From: Microbulbifer pacificus
GTDB taxonomy: Bacteria; Pseudomonadota; Gammaproteobacteria; Pseudomonadales; Cellvibrionaceae
DNA length: 64,000 nt
Assembly: GCF_033723955.1 (NCBI RefSeq)
Contig: NZ_CP137555.1
Location: 2,019,501 to 2,083,500 of the forward strand
Reading direction: 5' to 3'
Made by a program: the position numbers and the translations under genes. The notes beneath the pieces are model-generated. The model saw only the letters and a program-made list of their open reading frames with translations. It did no database searches and was not told where the DNA came from. Below, in pieces: positions 28,822-38,044 of the stretch (position 1 is the first letter of the stretch; each line of letters starts with the position of its first letter).

Positions 28822-31377
28822 ATGACGACCCGCTCCCTGACCCTGCTGGCAGCACTGCTGCCGGCAGCCATTGCCACCGCGCAGTCCGGTACAGTGCAGT
28901 CCGACATCGCGCAACAGGCAAATGTACCGGCGCGCGCGCCGGTCCTCGCCCACGTGGACCATCCGCACAGTTACTACTGGCGCGAGATGTATATTCCGCA
29001 GCTCACCAGCGGTCCCGGCCAGGCGGCGTTTACGCCGGATGGCAAGGCGCTGCTGTACAGCATGGCGGGCAGCCTGTGGCGGCAAGCCCTGGACAGCGAC
29101 GAGGCCTGGCAGCTCACCGCGGGTCCCGGTTACGACTACCAGCCGGAGGTTTCCCCCGACGGCCGCTACGCCATCTACACCCGCGCCGATGGCGATGCGC
29201 TGGAGCTTTGGCGGCTGGACCTCGACAGCCTCGAGAGCCGCCAGCTTACCCGCACCGGCGCCGCCAATTTAGAGCCGCGCATCTCGCCGGACGGCAAGCG
29301 CGTGGTGTTCACCTCCAGCCGCGACGGCGGTCACTTCAACCTGTTTATCGCGGAACTGGGGGAGAGCGGCCTCGGCGATGTGCGCCCGCTGCTGGCGCCG
29401 CGCCAGAGCGACATCGACCGCTACTACTACGGCCCCACCGACCACGCGATCAACCCGAGCTGGAGCCCCGACGGCACGCGTATCTATTACCTGGCCAACA
29501 CCGAGGTGGCCTGGGGCAGCGGCGACCTGTGGTCGGTGGCGGTGGACAACCCCGCCAACCGCCAGAAGATCCTGGTGGAAGAGACCACCTGGGCCGCCAA
29601 ACCGGAGATGGCGCCGGACGGCAAGCGCCTGCTGTACGCCAGCTACCAGGGCCGCCAGTGGCACCAGCTGTGGCTCACCACCCCCAGCGGCCAGTCGCCG
29701 CTGCCACTGACCTTCGGCGAGTTCGACCTGCGCCAGCAGCGCTGGTCGCCGGACGGCGAGCAGATTGTCTACATCAGCAACGAAGCCGGCGGCACCGAAC
29801 TGTGGCTGCAGACGGTGATCGGCGGCGAGCGCAAACGCATCGCCGCGAAGCAGCGCCACTACTTGCAACCGATGACGCAGCTGACCCTGCAACTCGCCGG
29901 GCCCGACGGCAAACCCATTGCCGGGCGGGTGATGGTGCAGGACGCCAGCGGCCGCCACTACGGTGCCGAGGCGGATGCGCACAACAACGGCTGGCTGCAC
30001 GGGGACGACTATTTCCAGCCGGGCCAGCAATCCCACGAAAACCACTACTTCCACTGTCAGAAACGCTGTGAACTGCAGGTGCCGCAGGGCGAAATTACCG
30101 TTACTGCGCTGCACGGTTTTGCCACCGCACCGGCACAGCAAACGCTCACCGTCGCCGCGGACAGCCAGACCCTGAACCTGCTCCTCGGCGACCTGTCGCT
30201 GCCGCGCAAGTTCGGACCGCACCAGAGCGCCGATCTGCACCTGCACATGAATTACGGCGGCCACTACCGCCAGCAACTGGCTGGCCTCGCCGACCAGATG
30301 AGCGCCGAGGACCTGGACATCGGCTACAACCTGATCGTCAACAAGGAGCAGCGGATTCCGGATATCGCGGCTTTCTCCACCGCGCCGTTCAACCGCAACG
30401 GCCGCACCATTTTCCAGGGGCAGGAGTACCACACCAGTTACTGGGGCCACCTTGGCCTGCTGCACCTGGACGACCACTACCTGACCCCGGACTTTGCCAG
30501 CTACCGCCACACCGCACTGGCCTCGCCCTACCCGCACAACGGCGCGGTGAGCGAGCTGGCGCACAAGCAAGGCGCGCTGGTGGGCTATGTGCACCCGTTT
30601 GACTGGTCCATCGACCCGGCAAAAGAAAAGAAACTGAGCCACAGCCTGCCGGCGGACGCGGCACTGGGACTCACGGACTACCTGGAAGTGGTGTCGTTCG
30701 CCGATCACAAGGCTACCGCCGAGGTCTGGTACCGGCTGCTGAACCTGGGCCTGCGCCTGCCCGCCGGTGCCGGTACCGACGCCATGACCAACTACGCCAG
30801 CCTGCGCGGCCCGGTGGGCCTGAACCGCATCTTCCTGCAGGGCGCGGCGCGGGATGCCGATTCCCTCAAGCGTGCGATCCGCGAGGGACAGAGTTTCGTC
30901 AGCAACGGGCCAATGCTCGGCCTGCGCGTGAACGGCCAGCTGCCCGGGCACAGCGTGCGGCTGCAGCAGCCCGGCAAAGTAAAAGTGGACGCGGCACTGC
31001 GCTCGCTGGTGCCGCTTGAGGACCTGGAGCTGGTGTTCAACGGCGCGGTGATCAAACGCCTGACGGCGGGACAGCGGGTGGACTGGGACGGCGAGGTCGA
31101 GATCCCCGGTTCCGGCTGGCTGCTGCTGCGCGCCGCCGGCCAGCCGCATCCCTGGGTGCAGGACCTGTACCCCTATGCCACCACCAATCCGGTGTGGCTG
31201 GAAGTGGACGGCGCGCCGCAGCGCGCGCCTGAAGACGCGGCCTACTTCACCGCCTGGCTCGACCGCGTGATCGACGACGCAAGCCAGCGCGACGAATACC
31301 TGAACGACAACGAGCGCGAGCGCACGCTCGCCTACCTGCACAAGGCGCGGGCCTTCTATGCCGCCCGCGCCGAGTAA
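28822..31377 (+). CDS. Secreted TolB-type propeller fused to CehA/McbA PHP-type hydrolase
   Basis: From ATG 28822 the protein has 851 residues, with a signal peptide (LLPAAIATAQ). An upstream ATG at 28804 is possible but weak. Residues about 45-350 carry PD40 repeats (YQPEVSPDGRYAIY, NPSWSPDGTRIYYL, QRWSPDGEQIVYIS). Residues about 460-750 form a PHP-like metallohydrolase with SADLHLHMN (His473, His475), GYVHPFD (His591) and GAGTDAMTN. The combination suggests an exported phosphoesterase- or amidase-type enzyme that binds extended substrates. Its role in the operon is unclear. Confidence 0.75.
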   Translation: MTTRSLTLLAALLPAAIATAQSGTVQSDIAQQANVPARAPVLAHVDHPHSYYWREMYIPQLTSGPGQAAFTPDGKALLYSMAGSLWRQALDSDEAWQLTAGPGYDYQPEVSPDGRYAIYTRADGDALELWRLDLDSLESRQLTRTGAANLEPRISPDGKRVVFTSSRDGGHFNLFIAELGESGLGDVRPLLAPRQSDIDRYYYGPTDHAINPSWSPDGTRIYYLANTEVAWGSGDLWSVAVDNPANRQKILVEETTWAAKPEMAPDGKRLLYASYQGRQWHQLWLTTPSGQSPLPLTFGEFDLRQQRWSPDGEQIVYISNEAGGTELWLQTVIGGERKRIAAKQRHYLQPMTQLTLQLAGPDGKPIAGRVMVQDASGRHYGAEADAHNNGWLHGDDYFQPGQQSHENHYFHCQKRCELQVPQGEITVTALHGFATAPAQQTLTVAADSQTLNLLLGDLSLPRKFGPHQSADLHLHMNYGGHYRQQLAGLADQMSAEDLDIGYNLIVNKEQRIPDIAAFSTAPFNRNGRTIFQGQEYHTSYWGHLGLLHLDDHYLTPDFASYRHTALASPYPHNGAVSELAHKQGALVGYVHPFDWSIDPAKEKKLSHSLPADAALGLTDYLEVVSFADHKATAEVWYRLLNLGLRLPAGAGTDAMTNYASLRGPVGLNRIFLQGAARDADSLKRAIREGQSFVSNGPMLGLRVNGQLPGHSVRLQQPGKVKVDAALRSLVPLEDLELVFNGAVIKRLTAGQRVDWDGEVEIPGSGWLLLRAAGQPHPWVQDLYPYATTNPVWLEVDGAPQRAPEDAAYFTAWLDRVIDDASQRDEYLNDNERERTLAYLHKARAFYAARAE

Positions 31378-31396
31378 CGCACATAAAGGAGCAACC

Positions 31397-33412
31397 ATGA
31401 AGCGACTGGGATTCCTGTCGATCGCCCTGCTGGCGGCGGCACCACTGGTAGCACCACAGGCGGCGCAGCCGCTGCGGCCGTTCGAAATGGCGGACATGCA
31501 CCAGCTGCAGGACCTGTCCGGGCCGAGCTTTTCCCCGGACGGCGAGCGCATCGCCTACACCGTCAGCGGCCACAACCTGGACAGCGACGCCAGCGTGTCC
31601 GACCTGTGGCGCGCGAGCTGGTCCGGCGGCGAGCCGGTGCAGCTCACCAACACCCAGTTCGACAGTGAGTGGGCACCCGCCTACAGCCCGGACGGCAAGT
31701 GGCTGGCGTTCCTCGGCGACGGCAGCGAGGACGGCAGCGCGCAGATATTCGTGATGCCGGCCGCCGGCGGCGAGCCGCGCCAGGTGAGCAGCCTGCCCGC
31801 CGGGGTCACCGACTTTGTATGGGCGCCGGACAGCCGCCGCTTTGCGCTGATCGCCGAAGACGCACCGCCGCCGGTGCGCAAGGACAGCCGCGGCGAGGAC
31901 AAGCCGGTACCGCCGCTGGTGATCGACCGCTTCCAGTTTGTCGAGGACTACCGCGATTACCTCACCAACCGCTACCAGCGTCTGTGGACCCTGAGCCTAG
32001 ACGGCGAGCAGCTCACCCAGCTGACCCGCGCGCCGATGGATGTGTGGCTGCCATCCTGGTCGCCGGACGGCGCCAGCGTTGCCTACGTGACCCGCACCGG
32101 TCCGGACCCGGATCGCCACCTGAACTACGACGTCTACACCGTGACCCCCGAGGCCGGCGCCGAACCCAAGCGCATCAGCAGTTTTGCCGGCACCGATGTG
32201 GACCCCTACTGGGAATCCCGCCCGGTGTGGTCGCCGGACGGCAAGCAACTGGCGTGGCTGCAGAGCGGCGAGGACAAGTGGATCTACTATGCGCCCTGGC
32301 AGCTGGTGGTCGCCGACCTGGAGAAGGGCACCGAGCGCAAGCTGGCGCATATTGACCGCAGCTTTTACAAACCGCGCTGGTCACCGGACGGTAAATCCAT
32401 CTACGCACTGGTGGAGCAGAACCTGAACACCTGGCTCGCGCGCATCGACGTGGCCAGCGAGAAAATCGATTACCTGAGCCAGGGCCAGCGCTTCGGTTAC
32501 GACTATGCACTGGCCCCCAATGGCCGCCTGGCGGAGCTGGTCTCCACCGACACCCGCCCGTTTTTCATCGAGAGCGTGGAAGCCAAACCGCGCACCCTCG
32601 CCGACCACAATAGCTTCCTGAGCCAGGTGCAACTGCAGGCGAGCGAGGAGCTGCGCTTTGACAGCGAGGGCCACAGCATCGAGGCACTGCTGGTGAAGCC
32701 GGTCGGCTACCAGCCCGGCAAGAAATACCCCACCATCGTGCGCGTGCACGGCGGCCCGGTGTACCAGTTCTCCCATGAGTTCATGTACGACTGGCAGCTG
32801 TATGCGGCGGCAGGCTACGCAGTACTGGCGGTGAACCCGCGCGGCTCCTCCGGCCGCGGTTTCGATTTCGCGCGTGCGATCTACGCCAGCTGGGGCGAGG
32901 CGGACGTCAAGGATGTGCTCGCCGGCGTCGATCACCTGGTGGATCTCGGTATCGCCGACAAGCAGCGCCTGGGACTCGGCGGCTGGAGTTACGGCGGCAT
33001 CCTCACCAACTTCCTGATCGGCAGCGACACCCGCTTCAAGGCCGCCATCAGCGGCGCCGGCGTGGCCAATGTGCTCGGCAGCTACGGCCACGACCAGTAC
33101 AGCCGCGAATACGAGCTGGAGCTGGGCACGCCGTGGGAGAACTTCGATAACTACGCGCGGGTCAGCTACCCGTTCCTGCACGCGGACCGCATCACCACCC
33201 CCACCCTGTACCAGTGCGCGGAGAAAGACCGCAACGTGCCCTGCCTCGGCGCCGAGCAGATGTACCAGGCACTGCGCTCGCTGAAGGTGGACTCGCAGCT
33301 GGTGATCTACCCCGGGCAGAACCACGGCCTCAACGTCCCCAGTTACCTGGCGGACCGCATGCAGCGCAACCTGGACTGGTACGGCCAGTACCTGCTGAAA
33401 AAGCGCGGCTGA
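31397..33412 (+). CDS. S9 family prolyl oligopeptidase-type peptidase
   Basis: This 671-residue exported enzyme (signal peptide to about PLVAPQAAQ; AAGGAG before the ATG) has an N-terminal propeller with repeated SPDG motifs and a C-terminal alpha/beta-hydrolase domain. The catalytic triad is Ser531 (GWSYGG), Asp611 (EKDRNVP) and His643 (GQNHGL). S9C-type acylaminoacyl or dipeptidyl peptidases have this layout. It probably shortens peptides in the periplasm for the other peptidases of the operon. Confidence 0.92.
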   Translation: MKRLGFLSIALLAAAPLVAPQAAQPLRPFEMADMHQLQDLSGPSFSPDGERIAYTVSGHNLDSDASVSDLWRASWSGGEPVQLTNTQFDSEWAPAYSPDGKWLAFLGDGSEDGSAQIFVMPAAGGEPRQVSSLPAGVTDFVWAPDSRRFALIAEDAPPPVRKDSRGEDKPVPPLVIDRFQFVEDYRDYLTNRYQRLWTLSLDGEQLTQLTRAPMDVWLPSWSPDGASVAYVTRTGPDPDRHLNYDVYTVTPEAGAEPKRISSFAGTDVDPYWESRPVWSPDGKQLAWLQSGEDKWIYYAPWQLVVADLEKGTERKLAHIDRSFYKPRWSPDGKSIYALVEQNLNTWLARIDVASEKIDYLSQGQRFGYDYALAPNGRLAELVSTDTRPFFIESVEAKPRTLADHNSFLSQVQLQASEELRFDSEGHSIEALLVKPVGYQPGKKYPTIVRVHGGPVYQFSHEFMYDWQLYAAAGYAVLAVNPRGSSGRGFDFARAIYASWGEADVKDVLAGVDHLVDLGIADKQRLGLGGWSYGGILTNFLIGSDTRFKAAISGAGVANVLGSYGHDQYSREYELELGTPWENFDNYARVSYPFLHADRITTPTLYQCAEKDRNVPCLGAEQMYQALRSLKVDSQLVIYPGQNHGLNVPSYLADRMQRNLDWYGQYLLKKRG

Positions 33413-33456
33413 GCGCGCGCGAAATAATTTGTTGAATCCATAACAGAGGCATTGCG

Positions 33457-34965
33457 ATGAACAAGCCCGCAAACCAAATTCCGTTGTGGCTGGCACTGGT
33501 GCCGCTGCTGGTACTGATCGGCCTGCTGGGCCTGTCCGTCAACCTGTTCGGCGACGGGTCCTCGTCCGGCCCCAACCAGCTGGCGCTGTTCCTGGCAGCC
33601 GCCGCCGCCGCGCTGATCGGCCTGTTGCGCGGGCAGAGCTGGGCGGAACTGGAAAAGGCGATGGTGCACGGCATCAGCCTGTCGATGAACGCGTGCCTGA
33701 TCCTGCTGATGGTCGGCACCATGATCGGCGCCTGGATGGTCAGCGGCACCGCGCCAGCGCTGATCTACTACGGCCTCGGCCTGCTGGATCCGCACTGGCT
33801 CTACCCGGTCGCCATGGTTGTTTGCGCGCTGGTAGCCGTGTCCATCGGCAGCTCTTGGACCACGGCCGGTACCGTCGGTATTGCCCTGCTGGGCGTAGCC
33901 CATGTGATGGGACTGTCGCTGCCGATCACGGCCGGCGCGGTGATCTCCGGGGCCTACTTCGGCGACAAGATGTCGCCGCTTTCCGACACCACCAACCTGG
34001 CACCGGCCATGGCCGGCACCGACCTGTTCACCCATATCCGCCACATGCTGTGGACCACGGTGCCCTCGTTCCTGATCGCGCTGGTGCTGTTCACCTGGCT
34101 GGCGCTCGGCACCGACGGCGAGGGCAGTGCAGAGACCATTGCACGCAGTCGCGAGCTGCTGCAAAGCCAGTTCAATATCGGCTGGCCGACCTTCCTGCCA
34201 CTGCTGGTGGTACTCGGCCTGGCACTGCGCAAGGTGCCAGCCTATCCGGCGATACTCCTGGGTGCTCTAACCGGCGCGCTGGTGGCCATCGTCTACCAGC
34301 CCGAGGCGCTGATCCGCTTCGCCGGCGAAAGCACCGGACCGGGCTGGCGCGCAACGGCGCTCGCCATCTGGCAGGCCATGTCCAGCGGCTATGTATCTGC
34401 GACCGGCGATGATGTGCTCGACAGCCTGCTGTCCCGCGGCGGCATGACCAGCATGGTCAACACCGTTTGGCTCATTCTCGCCGCCATGAGTTTCGGCGCG
34501 GTGATGGAACACACTGGGCTGCTGCAGCGACTGGTGCAGGTGCTGCTGAAACAGGTACGCGGCACCGGCTCGCTGATCGCCACCACCGTGGCCACCGCCC
34601 TCGGCATGAACATCGTCGGCTCTGACCAGTACATGGCCATCGTGCTGCCCGGGCGTATGTTCCGCGCCGAGTTCAAGCGCCGCGGCCTGGCACCGCAGAA
34701 CCTGTCCCGCACCCTCGAGGACGCCGGCACCATGACCTCCGCACTGGTGCCGTGGAATACCTGCGGCGCATTTATGGCCGCGACCCTGGGCGTACCCACC
34801 TTGGCTTACGCGCCCTACGCCTTCCTGAACCTGATCAACCCGCTGATGGCGATGGCCTACGGCTTCGCGAATTTCAGAATCGTGCGCCTCGACGAACAGC
34901 CCGATGGCGACGGCAGCGCGCGCGATCTCGATGTACCACCGATGATGGAACCCGAACGTGCATAA
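33457..34965 (+). CDS. NhaC-family antiporter/amino-acid transporter
   Basis: The protein has 502 residues with about 11-12 membrane helices. NhaC signatures include SSWTTAGTVGIAL, GAVISGAYFGDKMSPLSDTTNLAP and AMSFGAVMEHTG. The family holds Na+/H+ and malate/lactate antiporters, and members linked to amino-acid catabolic genes are likely amino-acid carriers. Here it is the only inner-membrane transporter in the operon, so import of the released amino acid or dipeptide is a fair inference. Its end overlaps the P1 peptidase start by eight bases. Confidence 0.88.
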   Translation: MNKPANQIPLWLALVPLLVLIGLLGLSVNLFGDGSSSGPNQLALFLAAAAAALIGLLRGQSWAELEKAMVHGISLSMNACLILLMVGTMIGAWMVSGTAPALIYYGLGLLDPHWLYPVAMVVCALVAVSIGSSWTTAGTVGIALLGVAHVMGLSLPITAGAVISGAYFGDKMSPLSDTTNLAPAMAGTDLFTHIRHMLWTTVPSFLIALVLFTWLALGTDGEGSAETIARSRELLQSQFNIGWPTFLPLLVVLGLALRKVPAYPAILLGALTGALVAIVYQPEALIRFAGESTGPGWRATALAIWQAMSSGYVSATGDDVLDSLLSRGGMTSMVNTVWLILAAMSFGAVMEHTGLLQRLVQVLLKQVRGTGSLIATTVATALGMNIVGSDQYMAIVLPGRMFRAEFKRRGLAPQNLSRTLEDAGTMTSALVPWNTCGAFMAATLGVPTLAYAPYAFLNLINPLMAMAYGFANFRIVRLDEQPDGDGSARDLDVPPMMEPERA

Positions 34966-36106
34966 ACTCTCCTTTCACCGCCAATTCATCGCCGCAGGCC
35001 TGCTGATGATCATCGCTGCCACCTGTAATGCCGAACGCGCCCGCGACCTGGGTATCCCGTTTGACGGCACCCCCGGGCCGCTGAACGCCATTACCGACGT
35101 GCCCGGCATCACCGTCGGCCACACCACCCTGATCGCCGATACCGAAGAGGGCCATGCGGTGCGCACCGGCGTCACCGCGATCCTGCCCCGCGGCGACGAC
35201 AGCCTGATGGACCCGGTGATGGCCGCCATCTTCTCCCTGAACGGCAACGGTGAGATGACCGGTAGCCACTGGGTGGAGGAGTCCGGCGTGCTGGAAGGCC
35301 CGGTGATGATCACCAACACCCACAGCGTGGGCACGGTGCGCGACGCCACCATAGCCTGGCGGGTCAAGGCCGCGCCGCCGGATGCCAGCGGTTACACCTG
35401 GTCGCTGCCACTGGTCGCCGAGACCTGGGACGGGCACCTGAACGATATCAACGGCTTTCACGTGAAGGCGGAGGATGCGGTGGCCGCACTGGAAGGCGCC
35501 AGGGGCGGCCCGGTGGCCGAGGGCAATGTGGGCGGCGGCACCGGCATGATCTGCCACGAGTACAAATGCGGTATTGGCACCGCCTCGCGGCTGGTCAGTG
35601 CGGAGAAGGAAAACTACCGGGTGGGCGTGCTGGTGCAGGCCAACTACGGCCTGCGCGATACGCTGCGTATCGCCGGGGTACCCGTGGGCCAGCACCTGCG
35701 CAACGATCGCATCTATTCCGAGGAAGACCCCGAGGCGGGTGATACCGGTTCCATCATCATCGTGGTGGCCACCGACGCACCACTGCTGCCGCACCAGCTA
35801 AAGCGACTGGCAAAGCGCGCCGCCATGGGCCTGGCCCGGGTCGGCTCCTATGCGGGCAACGGCTCCGGCGACATCTTCATCGCCTTCTCCACCGGCAATC
35901 CGGCCAGCCAGACCGGCCTGCAGCAGGTACGCATGCTCGGCAACGAGCACCTAGACCCGCTGTTTCGCGGCACCGTAGAGGCCACCGAGGAAGCCATCGT
36001 CAACGCCCTGGTCGCGGCGCGCGACATGCGCGGCGAGGGCGGCAATTACGCCAGGGCCATCGACCATGCGGCACTGGTCAAGCTTGTGGATAAGTATCGG
36101 CCGTAA
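34958..36106 (+). CDS. P1/DmpA (S58) family aminopeptidase, beta-aminopeptidase type
   Basis: A GTG start at 34958 overlaps the transporter's end; the product has 382 residues. It has a signal peptide (LLMIIAATCNA). The family core is intact: GPLNAITDVPGITVGH, MITNTHSVGTVRDA, GNVGGGTGM and AGNGSGDIFIAFS. Ser303, after Gly302 in NGSGD, is the predicted self-cleavage nucleophile, as Gly-Ser in DmpA. Known members (DmpA, BapA) cut N-terminal D-amino acids or beta-amino acids from peptides. As the last gene of a CoA-transferase/aminotransferase operon it suggests release of a beta-amino acid. Confidence 0.9.
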   Translation: MHKLSFHRQFIAAGLLMIIAATCNAERARDLGIPFDGTPGPLNAITDVPGITVGHTTLIADTEEGHAVRTGVTAILPRGDDSLMDPVMAAIFSLNGNGEMTGSHWVEESGVLEGPVMITNTHSVGTVRDATIAWRVKAAPPDASGYTWSLPLVAETWDGHLNDINGFHVKAEDAVAALEGARGGPVAEGNVGGGTGMICHEYKCGIGTASRLVSAEKENYRVGVLVQANYGLRDTLRIAGVPVGQHLRNDRIYSEEDPEAGDTGSIIIVVATDAPLLPHQLKRLAKRAAMGLARVGSYAGNGSGDIFIAFSTGNPASQTGLQQVRMLGNEHLDPLFRGTVEATEEAIVNALVAARDMRGEGGNYARAIDHAALVKLVDKYRP

Positions 36107-36143
36107 CCCGGCACGATATTTTTTGCAGAAATGTGTGCTTGAT

Positions 36144-36175
36144 GAGCGCGGCCAATTTAGAAATTGGTCGCGCTC
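36144..36175 (+). terminator. Stem-loop after the nine-gene operon
   Basis: GAGCGCGGCCAATT and AATTGGTCGCGCTC form a 14-bp stem with a TAGA loop and one G-T pair, 37 bases after the P1 peptidase stop. There is no U-run, so it may be a weak terminator or an RNA-stabilising hairpin. Confidence 0.5.
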
Positions 36176-36205
36176 TAACAGCAAACAATATTGCTCAAGA
36201 CCAAA

Positions 36206-36568
36206 TTAGGGGACCAATGTAGCGACGGCAGCGACCGCGGCCAATAATCCGTAAACGATGTACATACCGCCTACCAGAAGCGCCGTTTTTCCGCCGCTAA
36301 ACTGTCGGGTTTCCAGGGCGACGATATCTTCAATTTCGATACTTTCGGTTTCCCCAACTACGGATGTGGCCGTGACTTCCACCACTTTAAATTCGTGCCG
36401 CTTGCCATCCGCAGTAACCGCTTTGATATTTCCCCCAACTTCCACCACATGATTATTCCGGATTTCCATGTGGAGCTGATCTTGGCTCAGTTCTATGGGT
36501 TTCAACGAAGTACATCCAGCCATTATTGCGGCCACCAGCAACACAACACCCTTTGTTAGCTTTATCAT
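36206..36568 (-). CDS. Hypothetical small lipoprotein
   Basis: This 120-residue protein has a lipoprotein signal (LLVAAIMAGC, Cys18), a beta-rich middle part (HVVEVGGNIKAV, KVVEVTATSVVGETESI) and a C-terminal membrane segment GMYIVYGLLAAVAAVATLV. The pattern of a small SH3- or PepSY-like fold between lipid anchor and helix is not assigned to a family. It converges on the operon's end and lies just before the tRNA-Arg region. Confidence 0.6.
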   Translation of the reverse strand: MIKLTKGVVLLVAAIMAGCTSLKPIELSQDQLHMEIRNNHVVEVGGNIKAVTADGKRHEFKVVEVTATSVVGETESIEIEDIVALETRQFSGGKTALLVGGMYIVYGLLAAVAAVATLVP

Positions 36569-36966
36569 GATTTCTCACATTAAACAGTGAAATGGGATCA
36601 GTATAACTAGCGCCCACGCCTGTTACGGCCCGGGCAGATTGCCACTGATGATGGGCCTGTGTGTTCGCAACCAGTAAGGGTCAACCAGTGGCACTCGAGC
36701 ATATGCCGCCCCTAACCAAAGTCAATTCCCGGGACGCGATACCCCCGGAACCAAGCAGCATGACTTTTAGGTCGCAATGCAAGTGGGTACAGCGCAATGT
36801 CGCCCTGGCGGTGAATATCCCCTTCCCCTCCCCCTGCCCCGGCGCCACCTGAAGGAGTATTTGGCGGCCGGGCCGCCGGGCACCATTTCCCTCGAAAGCC
36901 ACTTTCCCGCGCCTGCCCCCTTCTGTATACTTCGCGTCCGCGCTGGCAACCCAAGCCGCGCAGTTT
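36569..36966. other. Intergenic region upstream of tRNA-Arg
   Basis: No convincing gene is seen on either strand. The only readable element is a probable tRNA promoter: TATACT at 36926-36931 with a poor -35 near 36903. Confidence 0.5.
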
Positions 36967-37043
36967 CCGCCCGTAGCTCAGCTGGATAGAGCGTTGCCCT
37001 CCGGAGGCAAAGGTCAGAGGTTCGAATCCTCTCGGGCGGGCCA
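36967..37043 (+). tRNA. tRNA-Arg(CCG)
   Basis: The cloverleaf folds fully: acceptor CCGCCCG with CGGGCGG, D-arm GCTC/GAGC, anticodon stem TTGCC/GGCAA with loop CTCCGGA (anticodon CCG), T-arm AGAGG-TTCGAAT-CCTCT, discriminator G and encoded CCA. A terminator follows at once. The cassette array begins about 310 bases downstream. Confidence 0.97.
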
Positions 37044-37050
37044 TAAAGCA

Positions 37051-37076
37051 AAGGTCACCTTCGGGTGGCCTTTTTT
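37051..37076 (+). terminator. Terminator after tRNA-Arg
   Basis: AAGGTCACC-TTCG-GGTGGCCTT forms a stable tetraloop hairpin followed by a U-run. Confidence 0.9.
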
Positions 37077-37356
37077 CGTTACCGAGTGTGAAACCTCGGC
37101 GTAAAGCCAGCAGGTACCAGGGACAGGCCAATATGCTCACCTGAGGCCTCGCAATCCTTCCACCCACCTTTGACCGCTGCCCTTATTTGGGCACGCCGCC
37201 TCAAATTCGGCTCTGTGCCCAAACTGTGCCCAACCCCTATCCGCCCATCGTGGGTTGTGTAAATTTGACCGTCGCCCTCAGTTCACTGATTGGCATGCCA
37301 GCAACAGCCCCGAGTCATTTCACATTGGACCATTTCGAACTTAAGATCCTCTGTAA

Positions 37357-37498
37357 AGAACGCCGCAAGCAGGGGCAACTTACCTTGTGCGCGGTTTGAG
37401 CATAAATGGGAGCGTAGCGAACTGCGCAAAACGCGCTCACGATAAGCTGTTCCGCAGAGGCCCAAGAGGCCGCAGCTTTCTGCTTGCGCTTGTTATCC
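37357..37498 (-). repeat. attC-like recombination site A (left end of cassette array)
   Basis: Outer arms AACGCCGCAAGCAG (near 37359-37372) and CTGCTTGCGCTTGTT (37480-37494) pair imperfectly and end in the core-like GTTATCC. An inner imperfect pair, GTGCGCGGTTTGAGC with GCGCAAAACGCGCTCAC, flanks the loop GGGAGCGTAGCGAAC. This nested layout of about 140 bases resembles long chromosomal-integron attC sites. It directly follows the stop of the reverse-strand gene at 37493. Confidence 0.6.
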
Positions 37499-37918
37499 CT
37501 CATCCGGCGCCGCGTTTTGGCGTTTAATTGGGTAAACCGAAACCTCCATTTCAACATCCAGTGACGCCAATAAACTCATAAGCCCAACTGGGAAATTGAC
37601 CATTTGCCCCGCGCCGTAAATTGGAAAGTTCCACATAAAATCAACACTCCAATTGCAGGTGGGAGTTTTTTGGGCCAGCGATCTCACTTCACTTTCGTTA
37701 TTTTGGAAGAACTTGGTGACGTCTGATATTTGAGCAGGTACGCGGCTCCCACTTTAATCAGAGATGCGGAGATTGAAAAAAGTTTCAGCCGAGGGTGGCA
37801 GCTTCTCTTTTTCTATTCTTTTGGCGGCTAAAACAGACTCTTTAAAGGCGAGGCTACAACCCTTAATGGCCTCTAGAATCTCATCTCTTGGGCCGATGAT
37901 TCTTAGTACTGTACTCAT
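37493..37918 (-). pseudogene. Cassette-borne hypothetical protein broken by a nonsense codon
   Basis: From the ATG at 37918 the reading frame gives 54 codons, then TAA at 37756-37754, then stays open in the same frame for a further 86 codons to the TAA at 37495. The joined protein would read through NLRISD-stop-SGSRVPAQISD and end in a hydrophobic block with SLLASLDVEMEVSVYP. A single AAA-to-TAA or similar change explains the break. The gene fits exactly between two attC-like sites. No family is recognised. Restart from an internal codon could still give a C-terminal fragment. Confidence 0.6.
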
Positions 37919-37926
37919 TGTTTATG

Positions 37927-38044
37927 GCATAACGCCGCACTCAGGCGCGGCATCCTTTGTGTGCTTTTTTGCACGAAAATAGGAGCGCAGCGACTGTGCA
38001 AAAAGTACACGAAGTAAGACATCGGCTGAATTGCTTTGTTAGTG
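37927..38044 (-). repeat. attC-like recombination site B
   Basis: The site runs from GCATAAC (37927-37933) to GTTAGTG (38038-38044). It contains the inner pair GTGTGCTTTTTTGCAC and GTGCAAAAAGTACAC and the loop AGGAGCGCAGCGAC, closely like site A. The stop of the methyltransferase gene lies in its right core. Confidence 0.65.

Noticed and set aside
29269..31551. Reverse-strand frame of 760 codons opposite the propeller/PHP gene
   Set aside because: There are no motifs or ribosome site, and it is fully antisense to an operon gene.
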